Assembly (NCBI GenBank): GCA_025055795.1
Contig: JANWVV010000017.1
Span: 1 to 64,000 of the forward strand
Reading direction: 5' to 3'
DNA from: Gemmataceae bacterium
GTDB taxonomy: Bacteria > Planctomycetota > Planctomycetia > Gemmatales > Gemmataceae
DNA: 64,000 nt
Part shown: positions 1-10,359 of the stretch, piece by piece
Layout of the letters: each line of letters starts with the position of its first letter
Position numbering within the stretch: the stretch's first letter is position 1
Made by a program: the position numbers and the translations under genes
The notes under the pieces: model-generated
What the model was told of the DNA's origin: nothing
Seen by the model: the letters and a program-made list of their open reading frames with translations, nothing else
The model's database searches: none

Positions 1-666
1 TGTGCCTGACATACCAGCAAAATGACTCCCTGTGGGAGCTCCTCGTAACTCCAAAGCGGCCCCAGCCCCATAAAGCTGGATAGCTCCCGCTGCACTCAAA
101 CGTGGTCCTGCCGGATTACCCCCACTATTGTCCAGAACCAGTGTACCTCCTCGCAAAGTGATCGGTGCCAGACCACTAATACTGGCCACCGTATTACCCG
201 TAAGGATTAACTGGCTGCCACTACCAACGATCAGAGCCCCTCCGCTCACTCCACTAGGGCCGTTTAACTGCAAAGAAGGCGTGACACCGTTGCCCAAATC
301 GATAACGATGACCGCGCCGCCTTGTGTAAACAAGCCGGCATTACCCATCGTGGTGTTTCCAGCAGTCAGGCTTCCCGTTCCCGAAAGTGTCCAACCCGTA
401 AACTGGGCAGTGTTACTCCAGCGCACCTGTTGCACACTGGCGGCAACGTTTAAAACCGGCTGCTGAATAATGGCGGGATAGGGCGTCCCCAAGATCTCAA
501 ATTGCGCTACGTCTCCACTACCAGGAATTCCCGCAGGACTCCAGCTGGACGGATTGTCCCATATCGATCCCGAGTTGTTCCAGCTATACACCTGAGCGTC
601 GAGCCGCGACGGACACCATCCCAATCCCATAAACGCCCCCAAAACACACAAGCAGGACGGTCTCAT
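1..666 (-). CDS. Secreted beta-strand-repeat (autotransporter-associated / PATR-like) protein, 3' end truncated by window edge
   Basis: Own minus-strand translation from ATG at 666: MRPSCLCVLGAFMGLGWCPSRLDAQVYSWNNSGSIWDNPSSWSPAGIPGSGDVAQFEIL...GGALIVGSGSQLILTGNTVASISGLAPITLRGGTLVLDNSGGNPAG..., open to position 1. Signal peptide plus Gly/Ser-rich beta repeats. Absent from the ORF track because no stop lies in the window. Confidence 0.8.
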   Translation of the reverse strand, partial: MRPSCLCVLGAFMGLGWCPSRLDAQVYSWNNSGSIWDNPSSWSPAGIPGSGDVAQFEILGTPYPAIIQQPVLNVAASVQQVRWSNTAQFTGWTLSGTGSLTAGNTTMGNAGLFTQGGAVIVIDLGNGVTPSLQLNGPSGVSGGALIVGSGSQLILTGNTVASISGLAPITLRGGTLVLDNSGGNPAGPRLSAAGAIQLYGAGAALELRGAPTGSHFAGMSGT

Positions 667-1135
667 GATGGTGCCCTCGCAGCAGGAACATAACGATTAC
701 CAGCACCAGTATTTCAACATTTCTTTCAAAATCAATGATCTTATGATAACGCGACTTTGTGCCAGCATTATCGACATGAACGTAACGGAATGCAACAAAA
801 TTCCATTTTTTCGTCGGGATCACAAAACCGGAGTGGTGAGCTATAAGTGCAATCGCATTCTGAATCTGCAATAACGTCAGGGAATGCTTTTTTCTGTTCG
901 CGAAGTTAGACAGGAGCGATACCATAATAAGGTCAAAGGAAGAATGGCGACGAAGGGGGATGATTACTATCGATTAACGTACACGATGAAGGCAAAGAGG
1001 GCGGCTGAAAGGGGCTGCCGGGAAAATCTCGGGGAAACGATACAAGGAGTAATAAAGAGTTTGGGCGATAGCAGCCGACAGCAGCAGCCCCGTATTTGCA
1101 GCCTGAATGTGTTGAACAAGCAGGAGTATAGTTCA

Positions 1136-2890
1136 ATGAAGCGATCGGCTTCCACCGCCGGCCCACTGGCCAAAGTCTCGGTAGGCCTGCTGCTGGGCAT
1201 CGCTGTGGGACTGGCTGTCCCAGGAATGGCTTGGATCCTGCTCCGACATCATCTGCTTGCGCCCACTTCTTTGCCCGTCGTCGATCCTGCGTCGCCATTC
1301 CTGTCGACCACTGAACAAACTGCGGAGTCCGTTCCTATGGATCCCCCTGCCCCTCCGGCCCGCAAACCAATCCCCGCACCGGAACTGGAAGGCGGTGTCG
1401 CCTGGCTGAATACCGCTGGTCCACTCTCGCTCAAAAAAGATTTGAAAGGCAAAATTGTTCTGCTCGACTTCTGGACACTTTGTTGCATCAACTGCATGCA
1501 CATCCTGCCCGACTTGGCCAAACTGGAGAAAAAATACGCTAACCAACTAGTGGTGATCGGTGTCCACTCCCCCAAATTCGAGAATGAAAAAGACACCAAT
1601 AGCATTCGTCAGGCCATCTTGCGCTACCAGATTGAGCATCCTGTCGTCAACGATGCAGAGCACAAAATCTGGAACGCTTATGACGTTGATGCCTGGCCCA
1701 CCTTCGTACTGATCGATCCGGAGGGGAACCTGGTCGGGTATACCTCAGGCGAAGGTCGCTACGAACTGCTCGACAAAGTGATCGAAAAGCTGATCGAGCA
1801 ACACCGAGAGAAAAAAACCCTGGACGAACGGCCGATACGCTTCGATCTGGTCAAGTACCGGCAAGGCGGGGATACCCCCTTGTTCTTCCCCGGCAAGGTA
1901 CTGGCCGACGCAGCCAGCAAGCGATTGTTTATTGCGGACAGCACGCACCATCGCCTGGTGGTCACGGATTTAGAGGGTAACCACATCTACACCATCGGTA
2001 CGGGGGAACCAGGGGCAGCAGACGGGCCTTTCGACAAATGCCAGTTCCAGGACCCCCAAGGCTTGGCTCTAGGGGATGACATTTTGTACGTGGCGGACCG
2101 TAAAAACCATCTGATCCGAGCCGTTGACCTCTCCACCAAAACGGTGCGTACTATTGCAGGCACGGGTGAACAGGACGGCGGTTTCACCAACCGCCAGTTG
2201 GACAAGCCGGTACCTGCACGCAGCATCGGTTTAAACAGCCCGTGGGATCTGTGTCTGGTTGGCGATACACTTTACATTGCCATGGCCGGCCACCATCAGA
2301 TCTGGGCCTACGATCTGAAAAAACGCGACATTGGTCCTTATGCGGGCACCGGACGCGAAAACATTCGCGATGGACCACTTCGCTTTGCCGATTTTGCCCA
2401 ACCTAGTGGCCTCACCACGGACGGACGTTTCCTTTACGTAGCTGACTGTGAAACCAGTTCTCTCCGAAAAGTACCTTTAGGGGGTGATGGACGGGTGGAA
2501 ACTCTTGTGGGTCGGGGGCTGTTTGTTTTTGGAGATGTAGACGGACCGGGCCGGGCCCCTCCAGAAGCTGGCCCTACCGAGGCCCGTCTGCAACACGCCA
2601 TTGGCGTCGTCCATCACGATGGCAAACTTTACGTGGCCGACACCTACAACAACAAAATCAAGATTTTCGACCTATCAACTGGCCGCCTGGAAACCTTTGT
2701 GGGGCACGAGTCCGATTGGCCCTTGCTTCCCCATCGTTTCCACGAACCCGCTGGGCTCAGCTATGCCTTGGGCAAACTTTACGTGGCGGATACCAACGCC
2801 CACCGGATCCAAGTAGTGGATCTGGCCACACGCCGCGTCAGCACTCTGCCCTTACGAGGTGTTCAACCACCCGCCCCTTCTAAACCATAG
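1136..2890 (+). CDS. Thioredoxin-like domain + NHL-repeat beta-propeller protein (NHLRC2-like)
   Basis: Translation contains FWTLCCINCMHILPDL and repeated NHL-type blades (LYVADTYNNKIKIFDL). Probable start MKRSASTAG at 1136 (N-terminal membrane anchor) rather than 884. Confidence 0.88.
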   Translation: MKRSASTAGPLAKVSVGLLLGIAVGLAVPGMAWILLRHHLLAPTSLPVVDPASPFLSTTEQTAESVPMDPPAPPARKPIPAPELEGGVAWLNTAGPLSLKKDLKGKIVLLDFWTLCCINCMHILPDLAKLEKKYANQLVVIGVHSPKFENEKDTNSIRQAILRYQIEHPVVNDAEHKIWNAYDVDAWPTFVLIDPEGNLVGYTSGEGRYELLDKVIEKLIEQHREKKTLDERPIRFDLVKYRQGGDTPLFFPGKVLADAASKRLFIADSTHHRLVVTDLEGNHIYTIGTGEPGAADGPFDKCQFQDPQGLALGDDILYVADRKNHLIRAVDLSTKTVRTIAGTGEQDGGFTNRQLDKPVPARSIGLNSPWDLCLVGDTLYIAMAGHHQIWAYDLKKRDIGPYAGTGRENIRDGPLRFADFAQPSGLTTDGRFLYVADCETSSLRKVPLGGDGRVETLVGRGLFVFGDVDGPGRAPPEAGPTEARLQHAIGVVHHDGKLYVADTYNNKIKIFDLSTGRLETFVGHESDWPLLPHRFHEPAGLSYALGKLYVADTNAHRIQVVDLATRRVSTLPLRGVQPPAPSKP

Positions 2891-3005
2891 GCCAAGGCCA
2901 TAGCCCTGCCTACACAACAACCAAGCGAGATAGAAAAAGCTGCTGCCATCCAATGCCTAAGCACGCTAAACGTCTCAACCACCTTGCCACCACAACTGAG
3001 ACGCA

Positions 3006-3047
3006 AGCGGAGCCGGACCAGACATACCGAAAAAATCCGGCTCCGCT
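3006..3047. terminator. 12-bp perfect inverted repeat between convergent genes (bidirectional terminator-like)
   Basis: AGCGGAGCCGGA (3006-3017) / TCCGGCTCCGCT (3036-3047), 18-nt loop. Confidence 0.6.
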
Positions 3048-3163
3048 GGAAACGATCATCCACCCGATAGAATGAGCATTTACCCAAGCACACGCAATGG
3101 GTCACGGTTTAGCCATTACCCAGCCGCAGGGAATCTGCTGCAGGCAAGTTTGCAGGTGATTAG

Positions 3164-4219
3164 CTAATCAGCCAGCCCATTCGGCACTACCCTCCTTTCG
3201 GCAATCCACTCCAGTCCCAGCCCGCCCGCACGGACAACAACGTACATGTGGCTTTGACCCGGGACAATCAACGCGTATTCATCCGATGTGACAATCATGT
3301 CTTCTTGAAGGAGGGGGTTACGCCAAGACTGACATACCACCCGGTAAGTCTTATTCCGTTTGCTTTTGTGTACATATTTGTCGATGATGGGAAGATAATG
3401 TTCTTGGGGGGGGGACGAGTCCGTCAGGGCATTAACGGCGGAGACCACCTCGCAGCTTCCAAAAGGAAGGCAGAGTAATGCCCCTCCCATCAACCGGAAC
3501 CAGGCATGGTGAGAGGTGGAAGTCCCTCGTAACAGCAAAGCTGTCACCACAGCAAAGGCAAGCAGACTGACAATGATCAGTGGCAAGCTAGTGAGTAGCC
3601 ATTCGCCCTCTCGCCATGGCATCACGTCGCTCCCTAGCCACCAGGTTCCTATCGCGAACACAATCAGAAATGCCCAGAGGAACCACTGACTATAGATGCG
3701 GCGTCGCACGGCCTGCACCGCGGCTTCTTCTTGGACGTCTGGCAGATCACGGCTCAGGATAACCAGCCGGGCCGCGGCCTCGTCCAGTAACTCCGGCCTC
3801 CAGTCTTTGGCCGGATCAAAATGAGGCCACAGGGCCGTCAACTCCCCTTTGTGCAGGGTCATCTCGCTAAAACCCAACCGTTGCATGTCCAGGAACGCAA
3901 TCCGCTTGACAGGATCGCTTAGATAAGCAGCGGCAAATAGAGGGGTATCGCTACGTATGTAACAGCGTTCGTCAAACTCCGCATCTCCCGTCGTAACCTC
4001 CTGAGCAATCCCCAGGCGTTTGCCTAGACGATCCCAAAACGTTTCGGGAAGCAGGTGGAACTCTCCTGAAGCGGTCACCGATGTACTTACCCGCAGTTCT
4101 GAGGGTATTTGATTTTTCCCCCGCTTCTCCGGCGGCCTGTAGATCGCCGTTATGGCGACTCCATCCAAGGTCTTAACCAGCGGTTCGTTAGGAACCAACG
4201 TTCCTTCTGGCGTGGTCAT
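3164..4219 (-). CDS. Hypothetical membrane protein
   Basis: Long ORF (track 3164-4252) with hydrophobic segments WFLWAFLIVFAIGTWW and LLTSLPLIIVSLLAFAVVTALLL. Alternative start MTTPEG at 4219. Confidence 0.6.
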   Translation of the reverse strand: MTTPEGTLVPNEPLVKTLDGVAITAIYRPPEKRGKNQIPSELRVSTSVTASGEFHLLPETFWDRLGKRLGIAQEVTTGDAEFDERCYIRSDTPLFAAAYLSDPVKRIAFLDMQRLGFSEMTLHKGELTALWPHFDPAKDWRPELLDEAAARLVILSRDLPDVQEEAAVQAVRRRIYSQWFLWAFLIVFAIGTWWLGSDVMPWREGEWLLTSLPLIIVSLLAFAVVTALLLRGTSTSHHAWFRLMGGALLCLPFGSCEVVSAVNALTDSSPPQEHYLPIIDKYVHKSKRNKTYRVVCQSWRNPLLQEDMIVTSDEYALIVPGQSHMYVVVRAGGLGLEWIAERRVVPNGLAD

Positions 4220-4674
4220 ATCCTCGCTCTCCCCATGTACGCACGGCTTCAATCTGAAACAAAGTCAATCTGTCTGCAGACCACCCCCCAGGTACCAACA
4301 CTTTACAAAAACAATTTTGGGCATTCTTCTATGTGTCACTAAGGCTTTATCTCGGTATTCGTTTGAAGATTAGTCATCTGAATGCGTCAGTTTATTATTC
4401 CTTGTGGCAGGCCACATACGGAGCTTAGAGGGCAAGCGGGAAGGAGGGATTTCACCTGTTTCGCAGTTTTTTGTTTTTCGCCAATTTTTCGTGTTATGCG
4501 CCTATCCCCGACAGGCCGATAAATTTCCTAGCCATTGGAAGAAGGTGATCAGGCTGCGGGGGCGCCCCTGTGGCAGGAGGGCGGGAGAACAGGCACGGAG
4601 GCCTTTCTCCTGCTCAAGGTAGGCTTAAACACGATCCACAGGTTGATAATCCCAGCGAAGGGGGAGCAAGTCGT

Positions 4675-6072
4675 ATGAGGCGGTGGCATGGCAAACGGCT
4701 GTGGTTGTGGGCAGCGGGCGGATTAGTAACGGCGACTGGCTTGACCTTGGCCCAAGGGGGACGTTCCGAAGCCCCGCCACCACCTCCCAAAGTCGGCGAC
4801 GTCATCACCTTGCGGTTCCATGATGGTCGGGACCGCACCGTCAAGGTGCTCAAGACGGAACGTCAGACCGATGGTTCGATCCTGTCGGAAGTACGGGACC
4901 TGAAAACGGGCGAGGTTTTCAATCTGTTGGACCCTCCTGTGGGCACGTTGCCCGGCAAAGCGGCCGCTACGGGCAAGGGGGGAGCTAGCAATGCGGGACG
5001 CCCGTCTCTGCCCCCTCCTCCGCCAACGAGTGAAGCCCGGTCTTCATCTTCCAATCGGCCGTTTTTCAATTGGTTCCGCTCAGGAAACACTGGTCAAGTG
5101 ACTGATCCGGCTGGCGAAGAGAAGCGTCCCGGCCTGTTACAACGGATCTTTGGCGGACGCAAAAAGGAGGCCGAGCGGTTACAGCCACCGCCGCTGGTAA
5201 ATATCCCTCCAACGCCGGGTAGCAATCGTCTGCCTGGGCGTCCCGACGAAACCACTGCCCCTGCTCGACCACTGACGGGGGGACGCGCTCCCGCGACCAC
5301 TACTCCGTCGACGACGTCCCCGCCTGCCACCTTCCCCTTAGCCATGCCGCCCAAAGGAGGTGCCGGCTCCAGCCCCGGTGGTAATGGTGCTCCGGTGTCT
5401 CCTGAGCCTCCGCGGGCCCGGCCGGCAGTGCCTCCCGCCTCAGGCAGTTCGAGCTCTGGTCCGGCCACCCCGGCGACGCCGATCCCCAACCCACCGGCTC
5501 CGCCCAAACCTTCCAGTCCAGCAGCCAATCCAGTTTCACCCCCGGCTGCCAGTCCGGCTCTGCCCCCCATTCCAGACGTCCCCGCTGTACCACCGCCAGC
5601 TGTTCCAGTGCCGCCAACCCCCGGCGTACCCGTGCCCCCTCCTCCGGCAGCCAGCGGCATTAACCCAACAAGTGCCCAATTGCCCGGCACACCCGGCGGA
5701 AGCGAATTACCGCCTGCTGCCGCCCGTGATCTACAGCCTTACGTCCATTCCCTACGACACGCTATGGCACCCAGTGCCCGAGCCCTAGCCGCCCGCGCCC
5801 TAGCGCAAAGCCCCTACGGCACCACACCAGCCATTCAAAACCTGCTGTTACATGCCTGCCAGCACGACCCAGCCCCCTTCGTACGTGCCTGTTGCATCGA
5901 CGAACTCAGTAAGCTCGGCTACGCCGACCCCGCCTTCCTTTCCTACCTGCGTCAAGCATGTCAAGCCCACGACGACGAGGTTCGTCTAGCCGCTGAACTG
6001 GCCCTACGCAAACTCAACACCCCTACCGGTGCCGACGGAGAAAAGAAAAACAGTGAAACCAAGAAGGACTAG
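4675..6072 (+). CDS. Secreted Pro-rich protein with C-terminal HEAT-like repeat domain
   Basis: Signal-like N-terminus MRRWHGKRLWLWAAGGLVTATGLTLAQ, long Pro/Ala/Ser-rich centre, C-terminal helical repeats ARALAQSPYGTTPAIQNLLLHACQHDPAPFVRACCIDELSKLGYADPAFLSYLRQACQ. Confidence 0.7.
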   Translation: MRRWHGKRLWLWAAGGLVTATGLTLAQGGRSEAPPPPPKVGDVITLRFHDGRDRTVKVLKTERQTDGSILSEVRDLKTGEVFNLLDPPVGTLPGKAAATGKGGASNAGRPSLPPPPPTSEARSSSSNRPFFNWFRSGNTGQVTDPAGEEKRPGLLQRIFGGRKKEAERLQPPPLVNIPPTPGSNRLPGRPDETTAPARPLTGGRAPATTTPSTTSPPATFPLAMPPKGGAGSSPGGNGAPVSPEPPRARPAVPPASGSSSSGPATPATPIPNPPAPPKPSSPAANPVSPPAASPALPPIPDVPAVPPPAVPVPPTPGVPVPPPPAASGINPTSAQLPGTPGGSELPPAAARDLQPYVHSLRHAMAPSARALAARALAQSPYGTTPAIQNLLLHACQHDPAPFVRACCIDELSKLGYADPAFLSYLRQACQAHDDEVRLAAELALRKLNTPTGADGEKKNSETKKD

Positions 6073-6178
6073 CTTTCTCAACCACTCGCTTGCTATGCTC
6101 CATTCCACCCCCTGCCTGCCATAATTGAAAGTACAAAGCGAAAGTGCAAATCACAGACCAGGTCAGATTATCGAGTAC

Positions 6179-6197
6179 AAACCGGCTCCGCCGGTTT
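6179..6197 (+). terminator. Rho-independent-like terminator
   Basis: AAACCGGC-TCC-GCCGGTTT perfect 8-bp stem, followed by AATATTTGTCT. Confidence 0.55.
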
Positions 6198-6651
6198 AAT
6201 ATTTGTCTGGATGATCGCTTTATCCCTTCCTGCAGGGGCATAAATACTTTCCAAGCAAAGGGAACAACTCGCTAATAGGCAAATTCTGGAATGGGTTCTT
6301 GACGAGACGCTAGCCGACTTGTAGGAAGATACTTTCCCAGTGATTGTTGCTGCACGGTGGGTTATACCAAATGTCATCATCCGGCAACAGATGGCGTCGG
6401 TGATGCACGACAGATGAGGGTGGGTCTATGGCCTTCAGCCCCCGGCTGATCTGGAGCGTCGGCCGGTCAGCAAGGGAGATCCATACACAGAGGCTTACCC
6501 TCACCTGGTGGTAAGGAAGCAGGTGAATCGAACTCTAGTGCGGGGCTTAGTTGCAAGGCACAAAGGTTAAACAGAAATTCATAACATAAGACGACGCCCC
6601 ACGATAATTATTTTTTCTGTACGGACAGGGGCGGGTTGAGGAGGCCGCAGC

Positions 6652-6984
6652 GTGGCGGGAATGTATCGCGAACGCATTCGCATCCGGCTGGAAGGGTACG
6701 ATCACGAAGTGCTGGACCGCACGGCTGCCGAAATCGTCCAAACTGCGCGGGAAACCAATGCTGAGGTCCGGGGACCGATACCACTGCCCACCCGGATTGA
6801 ACGCTACACCGTGCTGCGTTCGCCCCACATCGACCGCGAAAGCCGTGAACAGTTTGAAATCCGTACCCATAAACGGCTAATTGATATCCTGCGGCCTACC
6901 CAAAAGACAATTGAAGCCCTTAATAAGGGTCTTAGCCTGCCACCGGGCGTAGATGTAAAGATCCGTGTGCTGTCAGGGCAATGA
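6652..6984 (+). CDS. rpsJ: 30S ribosomal protein S10
   Basis: [73 protein letters not shown]. Possible GTG start. Confidence 0.97.
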   Translation: MAGMYRERIRIRLEGYDHEVLDRTAAEIVQTARETNAEVRGPIPLPTRIERYTVLRSPHIDRESREQFEIRTHKRLIDILRPTQKTIEALNKGLSLPPGVDVKIRVLSGQ

Positions 6985-7265
6985 AAGAAAATGCATGGAC
7001 GACAATAAACCGCACATACCCCCGAAGTGATAAGTACCCGACATGCGACGGGCAATAAAACCATCCGGATAATTTCCGGATCGCACAGTCGATAGTCAAA
7101 CGCACAGTCGGGATTATTTAGTTAGAATCCAGCAGTCCTGTCTCGCCGCGGACCAGAGGACTTCCTCCGTAGTGGTAATAAAGCCGCCCGGCGTCCCTGG
7201 TCCACCAGCGGCATCCCGTCTGAGGGGATGGCAGGGCAGCTTCCAAAGGCGAAGGGACATCATCC

Positions 7266-8051
7266 ATGAGTGCATCGGTTTCTACTTCCACAACCCCCGC
7301 CGTGCCACCGTTACTGCGGGAAGTGCACGAGGTTATCCGCGTTCCCGTATTGAATCGGCAAGGGGAAACCATCGATACGCTCGAAATTGATCCGGCCATT
7401 TTCGGTGGCAAGATCAACCGGCAACTGATGCACGAAGTGGTGCTGATGTATCTAGCCAATCAGCGGGCGGGAACCCATCACACCCTGCGTCGGGGTGAAG
7501 TAGCCGGTAGCACGCGCAAACTTTTCCGGCAGAAAGGAACGGGGTATGCCCGGGTGGGCTCTATCCGGACCAACAAACGCCGCGGCGGTGGAACGGCCAA
7601 AGGTCCTAAGCCCCGGGACTACGAATACCACTTGCCCAAAAAAGCCGTGCGAGCCGCTACACGTATGGCCGTGCTGTCCAAGTTCGTAGATCAAGAAGTG
7701 ATCGTGCTGGACGATTTGTCTTTGCCAGCTCCAAAGACTCGTGAAATGGCCACCCTGCTCCAGGGAATTCGCATCGGAACCCGCACCGTCGGTACCGGTG
7801 ACCAGGTACGGGAAAAACCGCTCACACTGCGCGACACAACGGTTCTGATCGGCACCCCCGAACTGGACCGTACGATCTATCGTGCCGCCCGGAACCTGCC
7901 CGGCGTGCAGGTGCTCCCCGTTGCCGAATTCAACTGCTATACCGTGCTCCGGTATAAACGTCTGCTACTGTCACGGGCTGCACTACAAACCCTGTTGCAA
8001 AGGTACCAAAGCCACAACGCAGGTAACACCAGCCCTAACAACGGTTCGTGA
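7266..8051 (+). CDS. rplD: 50S ribosomal protein L4
   Basis: HEVVLMYLANQRAGTHHTLRRGEVAGSTRKLFRQKGTGYARVGSIRTNKRRGGGTAKGPKPRDY. Confidence 0.96.
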   Translation: MSASVSTSTTPAVPPLLREVHEVIRVPVLNRQGETIDTLEIDPAIFGGKINRQLMHEVVLMYLANQRAGTHHTLRRGEVAGSTRKLFRQKGTGYARVGSIRTNKRRGGGTAKGPKPRDYEYHLPKKAVRAATRMAVLSKFVDQEVIVLDDLSLPAPKTREMATLLQGIRIGTRTVGTGDQVREKPLTLRDTTVLIGTPELDRTIYRAARNLPGVQVLPVAEFNCYTVLRYKRLLLSRAALQTLLQRYQSHNAGNTSPNNGS

Positions 8052-8165
8052 AGTTACATTTGTGGCTCCTAGGAACACGCCATCGACTTGGAACAGGCAA
8101 TCGCCACCGGTCCCGTGACAATACCCTAAAACTACGGAGAAGATTTTCGGAAAGGACCGCTGACC

Positions 8166-8531
8166 ATGGCACGGACACGACCCCATCCCAAAAAGTACTT
8201 GCGTAAACTGGCCTTGCGCCAGCCCTGCGTTCATGGCAAGCCGGGTCTGGAACTCCGCCCCTACCAGATCCTGTTGCGGCCGCTGGTGACCGAAAAAGGA
8301 ACGCACCTGAGCGAGCACCGCAACACCTACTGCTTCCAGGTGAACCCGGTGGCCAACAAAATCCAGATCAAGGCCGCGGTGGAAGAGATGTATAACGTCC
8401 GTGTTCTGGAAGTGCGCACCCAGAACCGTCAGGGCAAACGGCGGCGTTTCCGCCATATCGAAGGCCGCATGCCCCGCTGGAAAAAGGCGATCGTTAAAGT
8501 CCATCCCGAGGACAAGATCGAGTTCTATTGA
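8166..8531 (+). CDS. rplW: 50S ribosomal protein L23 (N-terminally extended)
   Basis: ILLRPLVTEKGTHLSEHRNTYCFQVNPVANKIQIKAAVEEMYNVRVLEVRT...RRFRHIEGRMPRWKKAIVKV. Confidence 0.95.
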   Translation: MARTRPHPKKYLRKLALRQPCVHGKPGLELRPYQILLRPLVTEKGTHLSEHRNTYCFQVNPVANKIQIKAAVEEMYNVRVLEVRTQNRQGKRRRFRHIEGRMPRWKKAIVKVHPEDKIEFY

Positions 8532-8775
8532 CGTCTGACCCAGGGGAAGCCTCAATCATCCGGATTCGATGGGCTTTTCCACGGCTGTACAACACTGTTG
8601 TTGGATACCCTCCGTGCCGATGGTCAGCAGGGATATGCAAAAGTCACTGGAAGCCGACGTCCATAGGTGTGAGTACGGTGGAGAGAACCCTGACGCAACT
8701 GTTTTGTGCTGAGTGAAGTGGTGAACAATCCTGGTCCTCCCTGAGCAACAGAAAACCCACAAGCGAGTCGTCATC

Positions 8776-9654
8776 ATGGGCATCAAGCAATATAAACCGA
8801 CCTCTCCCGGGCGTCGCGGCGGCATGGTCTCGGACTTTGCCGACTGCACGTTCCCGCGGGTCAACTGTCCGGATAAAAACCTTCTGGTCCCCCGTAAAAA
8901 GAAAGGCGGCCGGAATTTTCAAGGGATCATCACCTCCCGCTTCCGCGGTGGCGGTCACAAAAAGATGTACCGCATCATCGATTTCAAGCGTCGGCGGGAT
9001 GAGGTGGAAGCAACGGTCCTACGCATCGAATACGATCCGAACCGGTCAGCACGCATCGCCCTGATCGAGTATCCCCCCGACGAGCGCTACGAGTATCATC
9101 GTTCGTATATCCTTGCCCCCGAGGGGTTGAAACCTGGGGATAAAGTGATGTCGGGGGAAAGTGACGCTGTCGAGCCAAGACCGGGCAACTGCATGCCCTT
9201 GTGGAAAATTCCACTAGGCATGGCCGTGCATAACGTGGAACTGACACCCGGTCGCGGCGGCCAATTGTGCCGCTCGGCAGGCTGTAGTGCCATTTTGCAA
9301 GCCCGGGAAAAGAATTGGGCCTTGCTGCAACTGCCTAGTGGTGAGGTCCGTAAGGTGTCTGCCAAATGTCGTGCCACCATTGGAGTTTTGTCCAACGCCG
9401 AGCACATGAACATCGCTTTGGGTAAAGCGGGGCGTAAACGCTGGATGGGCCGACGGCCGCATAACCGAGGCACTAGCCAGAACCCAATTGACCACCCCAT
9501 GGGCGGTGGCGAAGGGCGCACCAGTGGGGGACGTCACCCGTGCTCGCCGACCGGCGTCCTGTCCAAGGGCGGTAAGACCCGCCGACGGCGCAAGCCAAGC
9601 AACAAGGCGATCGTCCGTCGCCGGCCACCGGGTCGCTTCCAGAATACCGCATGA
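8776..9654 (+). CDS. rplB: 50S ribosomal protein L2
   Basis: [21 protein letters not shown]...[31 protein letters not shown]. Confidence 0.97.
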   Translation: MGIKQYKPTSPGRRGGMVSDFADCTFPRVNCPDKNLLVPRKKKGGRNFQGIITSRFRGGGHKKMYRIIDFKRRRDEVEATVLRIEYDPNRSARIALIEYPPDERYEYHRSYILAPEGLKPGDKVMSGESDAVEPRPGNCMPLWKIPLGMAVHNVELTPGRGGQLCRSAGCSAILQAREKNWALLQLPSGEVRKVSAKCRATIGVLSNAEHMNIALGKAGRKRWMGRRPHNRGTSQNPIDHPMGGGEGRTSGGRHPCSPTGVLSKGGKTRRRRKPSNKAIVRRRPPGRFQNTA

Positions 9655-10080
9655 GTTTGCCCCTGATTGCATCGACAGGGCCCGTAGGTATCCTCGGGTC
9701 CGTTAAAGACAACAGTCCCTAGCCGTTCCGGCTTGGCGACTAACGGAAGGCGGCCACCGGTCCCGTTCGCATGCGTCTGGCCACCCTTAGCCCGTACCCC
9801 TAGACTAACTTACCCTTGTTTGTATCCGAACCACTGTCCGGACGAACACAAGGCTACAGGGACTGAAGTTCCTCAAAGGTCACACACAACGGGCAGTCTG
9901 GACAGATTGGCCCAAAAAGGAAGAGGGGCATACGGCCTTGGGGCCAGTTCAGTTGTACCATGGGGACTGCTAGGCGGATAGGCAAATCCCCACAAAGCGG
10001 CCGAAGGGGCCGTGCTGTGGTTACAGGTGTGTAGTGGTATTTTTTGGTAAAAACAAAAATTAATTTACGAAGAAAGTGCC

Positions 10081-10359
10081 ATGAGTCGGTCCCTCAAAAA
10101 AGGTCCATACGTTGATGAACGACTGTTGGCCAAGGTCCTCAAGCAGGGGATGAACAAGGAGCCGATCAAAACCTGGTCGCGGGACTGCACGATTGTACCG
10201 GAATTTGTCGGCTCCACGTTTCTGGTACACAATGGCAAGACCTTCCATCGCGTCTATGTGACCGAGGAAATGGTCGGGCACAAGCTAGGGGAATTTTCGC
10301 CGACGCGGATTTTTAAGGGGCACTCGGGCGGCAAAGCCAAAACGCCAGGTGGCAAGTAA
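10081..10359 (+). CDS. rpsS: 30S ribosomal protein S19
   Basis: [19 protein letters not shown]...[46 protein letters not shown]. Confidence 0.97.
   Translation: MSRSLKKGPYVDERLLAKVLKQGMNKEPIKTWSRDCTIVPEFVGSTFLVHNGKTFHRVYVTEEMVGHKLGEFSPTRIFKGHSGGKAKTPGGK

Noticed and set aside
5094-5690. 198-aa Gly/Ala-rich minus-strand ORF
   Set aside because: Antisense shadow of the Pro-rich coding region on the plus strand; a GC-rich composition artefact.
8101-9770. Shared GCCACCGGTCCCGT in two ribosomal spacers (about 8103 and 9753)
   Set aside because: Only 14 bp and without symmetric context; plausible by chance in GC-rich DNA, so not called a repeat family.
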